Below, one piece after another: positions 61,273 through 64,000 of a stretch of 64,000 nucleotides of DNA; the stretch's first letter is position 1; each line of letters opens with the position of its first letter. Source of the DNA: Methylobacterium pseudosasicola (lineage in GTDB: Bacteria > Pseudomonadota > Alphaproteobacteria > Rhizobiales > Beijerinckiaceae); contig NZ_FOTK01000001.1 in NCBI RefSeq assembly GCF_900114535.1, forward strand, positions 372,001 through 436,000, written 5' to 3'. The notes under the pieces are model-generated. The model had not been told where the DNA came from, ran no database searches, and saw nothing but the letters and a program-made list of their open reading frames with translations. Position numbers and translations under genes: made by a program.

Positions 61273-62401
61273 ATGCGCGCCGAGATCGAGCAAGCCTCGG
61301 ATGCCGCCAAGCAGTCTATAGGGCTGCTGAGGAGGCATCTTTGACTGGGATACCGTCGATAAACGCCTCGCGGAGCTGAACGCAGCGTCCGAGAACCCGG
61401 ACCTGTGGAACGACGCCGAGGCCGCGCAGAAGGTCATGCGCGAGCGCCAGCAGCTCGACGAGGCGGTCTCCGCCATCCGTAAGCTGGAGCGCGATCTTGA
61501 AGACGGCGCGACGCTGATCGAGCTCGGCGAGATGGAGGGCGATGCGGCCTCGATCCGCGAGGGCGAGGCCGCGATCCTGGCCGTCGAGAAGGAGGCCGCG
61601 AGCCGGCAGGTCGAGACCTTGCTTTCCGGCGAGGCCGACGGGTTCGACACCTATCTGGAAGTCCATGCCGGGGCCGGCGGCACCGAGAGCCAGGACTGGG
61701 CCAACATGCTCCAGCGCATGTACGCTCGCTGGGCCGAGCGCCGGAAGTACAAGGTCGAGGTCGTCGAGATGACCGACGGCGAAGAGGCGGGGATCAAGGG
61801 CGCCACGCTCCTGATCAAGGGCCACAACGCCTATGGCTGGCTCAAGACCGAGTCCGGCGTGCACCGGCTGGTGCGGATCTCGCCCTACGATTCCAGCGCC
61901 CGGCGGCACACCAGCTTCGCCAGCGTCTGGGTCTATCCGGTGATCGACGACCGGATCGAGATCGAGATCAAGGAATCCGACTGCCGGATCGACACCTACC
62001 GGTCCTCCGGCGCCGGCGGCCAGCACGTCAACACCACCGACTCGGCGGTGCGCATCACCCACAACCCGACCGGGATCGTGGTGGCGTGTCAGCAGGAGCG
62101 CTCCCAGCACAAGAACCGCGCCACGGCGTGGAACATGCTGCGCGCCCGGCTCTATGAGGCCGAGCTGAAGAAGCGCGAAGAGAAGGCCAGCGCCGAAGCC
62201 GCGGCCAAGACCGATATCGGCTGGGGTCACCAGATCCGATCCTACGTGCTCCAGCCCTATCAGCTGGTGAAGGACCTGCGCACCGGCACCCAATCCACCG
62301 ACCCGGACGAGGTCCTCGACGGCGCTCTCGACCCGTTCATGGAGGCCTCGCTTGCCCAGCGGGTCTATGGCGGCGCGGAGGAAGTCGAGGACATCGACTG
62401 A
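61273..62401 (+). CDS. prfB: Peptide chain release factor 2 with programmed +1 frameshift
   Basis: From ATG 61273 the first frame gives 23 codons ending CTT, then TGA at 61342-61344. Slipping forward one base at CTT-TGA-C gives GAC and the rest of RF2 (353 codons from 61343). The full protein is 375 aa. An internal AGGAGG at 61330-61335 lies 3 nt before CTT, the stimulator expected for this shift. The tRNA-mimic and catalytic parts include [20 protein letters not shown], the GGQ motif [18 protein letters not shown], and [18 protein letters not shown]2 ends translation at TGA and TAA and regulates itself by this site. Confidence 0.96.
61330..61345 (+). promoter_or_regulatory. prfB +1 frameshift site
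   Basis: AGGAGG-CAT-CTT-TGA-C: an internal ribosome-binding sequence, the slippery CTT, and the in-frame TGA followed by C. All elements of the classic autoregulatory signal are intact. Confidence 0.95.
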
Positions 62402-62986
62402 TTTTTTAGTCAGTCGGGACGGCTGCCGCATCCCCGCCCGTCGCCCCGCCGCCTCTATGGGCTACGGCGTGTACGGAAGGATTCTGTTGCGCCCATGAGC
62501 ACGTCGGCGAGCCTGGCTGCGAAGGTTTGCCGGCCGCGGGCGATGACGTTGGGACCGACCGGTTGGCTTGCCGGCGACGTTCCGGCCGCCGTGGCGGGCG
62601 ACGATCCAGGAGAACCAGGCGAGGGAGCCGGGCGAATAGGGATAGCGCAGGCGCGCCGTGACGCCTTCGCGGGCTCGGCCGTGGGCGGCCACGGCGTCCG
62701 TCCGATCCCATTCTTGCGCAAGCGGGCTTCGCAGCGAGCGGCCCGAGCGCCTGTTCGGGTTCGTTGGAACGGCGGCCCAAGACCCACGCTCTCCCGCGGG
62801 CTTGGTGCCCCTCAGGGCTATCGGTTTCTCGCTTGCCTCCGCGCCCGGATGCTTACCCGGGGACGGTAAAGGCAAGTCACGATGGCCGCGATGACCTCCC
62901 CGCCACTCCGGCTCCGTCTGAGGTTCTCGCGCGGCAGCCTGGGCGGTCTGAACATCGCGGACCCCGCGCGGCCGGCCGATCTCCCC
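62402..62986. other. Intergenic region between prfB and the FadL-like gene
   Basis: 585 bp between converging genes. The only coding-like signal is the transposase remnant at 62455-62720. Downstream of it (62720-62986) I see nothing supportable. Confidence 0.5.
62455..62720 (-). pseudogene. Decayed C-terminal fragment of an IS4/Tn5-like transposase
   Basis: One minus frame reads GVTARLRYPYSPGSLAWFSW then IVARHGG. After a frame change near 62560-62580 another reads PVGPNVIARGRQTFAARLADVLMG. Together they resemble the C-terminal end of IS4-family transposases (pattern SLAW-x-W-I-ARLGGW, then PPGP-x-x-M-x-RG). No N-terminal half, DDE residues or inverted repeats are visible, so this is a dead relic. 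The assignment rests on motif memory. Confidence 0.5.
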
Positions 62987-64000
62987 TCAATATTTCCGCA
63001 CCAGCGGCGCCGGGGCGGCCGGAGGCGGGGCTCCGAAGACGTAGCGGAAGCCCACCGAGACGATGTCGGCGCTGGAATCGACCACGCCCGCGAAGGCGAT
63101 GTTGCTGACGTTGTAGTCGCGCCCGATGCCCGCGAGGATGCGCGAGCGGTCGAGGAAAAAGTGTGAGTAGGCCAGATTCAGGGTCAGGCGCTCGTTCCAG
63201 CGGTAGCTTGCGCCCACGGAGGCGATGTAGCGGTCGCCGTCGGGCAGGCGCACGGAGCGGTTGCGGAAGTCGATCGGCGAGGATTCGTAGGCGAAGCCGG
63301 TCCGCAGGGTCAGGTTGGGCGCCGCGTCGTATTCGGCGCCGATCGAGTAGGTGTAGCCGTCCTTGTAGTTCAGCGGCAGGTTGCTGACCGGCAGGCCCAG
63401 GCGGTTCGACACGATCCCGACCGTTCCGAGCCGGGACCACTGATCCCATTCGAAGCCGAGATCGACCCGAGCGACCGGCGAGATCGCCTGGACGAGGCCG
63501 ACGCTGAGCTTGTCCGGGGTGTTGAGCTTCGCGTGCACCTGCCCGGCCAGCGGCGCCAGCGCCACCAGCGGCACGCCGATCGACCCGTCGATGTCGTGGT
63601 GGACGGAGGAGCGGTAGCCGATGCCGATCACCGTGCCGTCGCGAGGTGTCAGGGTGGCGCCCGCCGTGAAGCCGACGCCCCAGGATTCGCCCTTGAGGAA
63701 CGAGCTCGGATACAGGGTCGGCGAGAGGCCGGGGATCGGCAGCGCCTGCCGCAGGGTCAGCCGGAAATATTCGATGTTCGGGCCGGCGGCGAGCGACAGC
63801 CATTCGTTGACCTTGAACCCGATCACCGGGTTGAAGGCCAGCGTGAAGATCCGGGAGGAACGCCCGTAGACCTCGCCGGCCCAGACCTGGTTCGGCTTGG
63901 TCACGAGGCCGAAGGGCGCGCCCGTCGAGAGCCCGAGCCAGAGGCGATCGTTGAGCTGGTAGGAGGTCGCCCCCGCGGGCACCACGGCGCCCTGGCCGAT
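62987..64000 (-). CDS. OmpP1/FadL/TodX outer-membrane transporter, C-terminal part (cut by window edge)
   Basis: The frame is open from the right edge to the stop at 62987, giving 337 residues without their N-terminus. The chain is made of amphipathic beta-strands with Gly and aromatic residues: GLSTGAPFGLVTKPNQVWAGEVYGRSSRIFTLAFNPVIGFKVNEWLSLAAGPNIEYF, then GVGFTAGATLTPRDGTVIGIGYRS and LRTGFAYESSPIDFRNRSVRLPDGDRYIASVGASYRW. This is the FadL barrel pattern; these proteins admit long-chain fatty acids or hydrophobic compounds. The Pro/Ala-rich end before the final RKY is a little unusual. The substrate is unknown. Confidence 0.87.
   Translation of the reverse strand: MGQGAVVPAGATSYQLNDRLWLGLSTGAPFGLVTKPNQVWAGEVYGRSSRIFTLAFNPVIGFKVNEWLSLAAGPNIEYFRLTLRQALPIPGLSPTLYPSSFLKGESWGVGFTAGATLTPRDGTVIGIGYRSSVHHDIDGSIGVPLVALAPLAGQVHAKLNTPDKLSVGLVQAISPVARVDLGFEWDQWSRLGTVGIVSNRLGLPVSNLPLNYKDGYTYSIGAEYDAAPNLTLRTGFAYESSPIDFRNRSVRLPDGDRYIASVGASYRWNERLTLNLAYSHFFLDRSRILAGIGRDYNVSNIAFAGVVDSSADIVSVGFRYVFGAPPPAAPAPLVRKY

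Noticed and set aside
62495..62869. 124-codon plus-strand frame between prfB and the FadL-like gene
   Set aside because: It is antisense to the transposase remnant, has no ribosome site and shows no family pattern.
1..64000. CRISPR array, rRNA, tRNA, integrase or prophage
   Set aside because: No regularly spaced short repeats, no ribosomal or tRNA sequence, and no phage or recombinase genes were recognised on either strand.

Overview
The window is high-GC DNA (GC-rich codon third positions throughout) from an alphaproteobacterium, most likely Methylobacterium or a close relative in the Hyphomicrobiales. The support is a Caulobacter-like fliF-fliG-fliH-fliN-flbD cluster next to a SciP/DUF1153 gene, CtrA-type TTAA-N7-TTAA boxes, IalB, homospermidine synthase, alphaproteobacterial AddB, class I PhaC, and an array of Porin_2 genes whose mature N-terminus reads ADLPVKKAAP. 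The genus is an inference from protein resemblance. No rRNA, tRNA, CRISPR array, phage or intact transposon was found.

Layout. 1-6.7 kb: the 5' end of a chemoreceptor gene, a CPA1 Na+/H+ antiporter, a MetA-like outer-membrane protein, a TM2 protein, hss and ialB. 6.8-15.7 kb: a large secreted helical-repeat protein, three Tad-type pseudopilin/vWA genes, fliP overlapping a flippase-like membrane protein, and a thioredoxin-like ferredoxin. 15.9-19.8 kb: an orphan capsule-export inner-membrane protein and a divergent ArsR-like regulator/MFS pair around a perfect palindrome. 19.8-27.8 kb: a minus-strand flagellar block in transcription order fliK, flgD, sciP, fliF, fliG, fliH, fliN, flbD. 28.2-34.1 kb: mnmA, a PmtA-like methyltransferase, a TVP38 protein and a solitary addB. 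34.3-39.3 kb: tricarballylate/citrate use (tcuA, GntR regulator, TcuC-like MFS, 2HCT transporter). 39.6-50.2 kb: five tandem porin loci. 50.6-64 kb: mixed housekeeping genes (HupE/UreJ, PilZ, DUF421, gamma-glutamyltransferase, phaC, alaC, prfB with its frameshift site, FadL), plus a decayed transposase fragment.

How the parts fit. Flagellar export and motor genes, FlbD, SciP, the Tad-like genes and the large repeat protein carry CtrA-box-like sites upstream at 6749, 13165, 24977 and 25455, so much of the left half looks like a CtrA/SciP/FlbD-controlled polar-development regulon. The most striking undescribed signal is in the porin array. Four intact porin genes each carry a perfect GTTGC-N6-GCAAC palindrome 204-209 nt before the start codon. 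The fifth copy has an in-frame TAG and lacks the palindrome. This suggests a dedicated operator or leader element for this porin family and a silenced member that is starting to decay.
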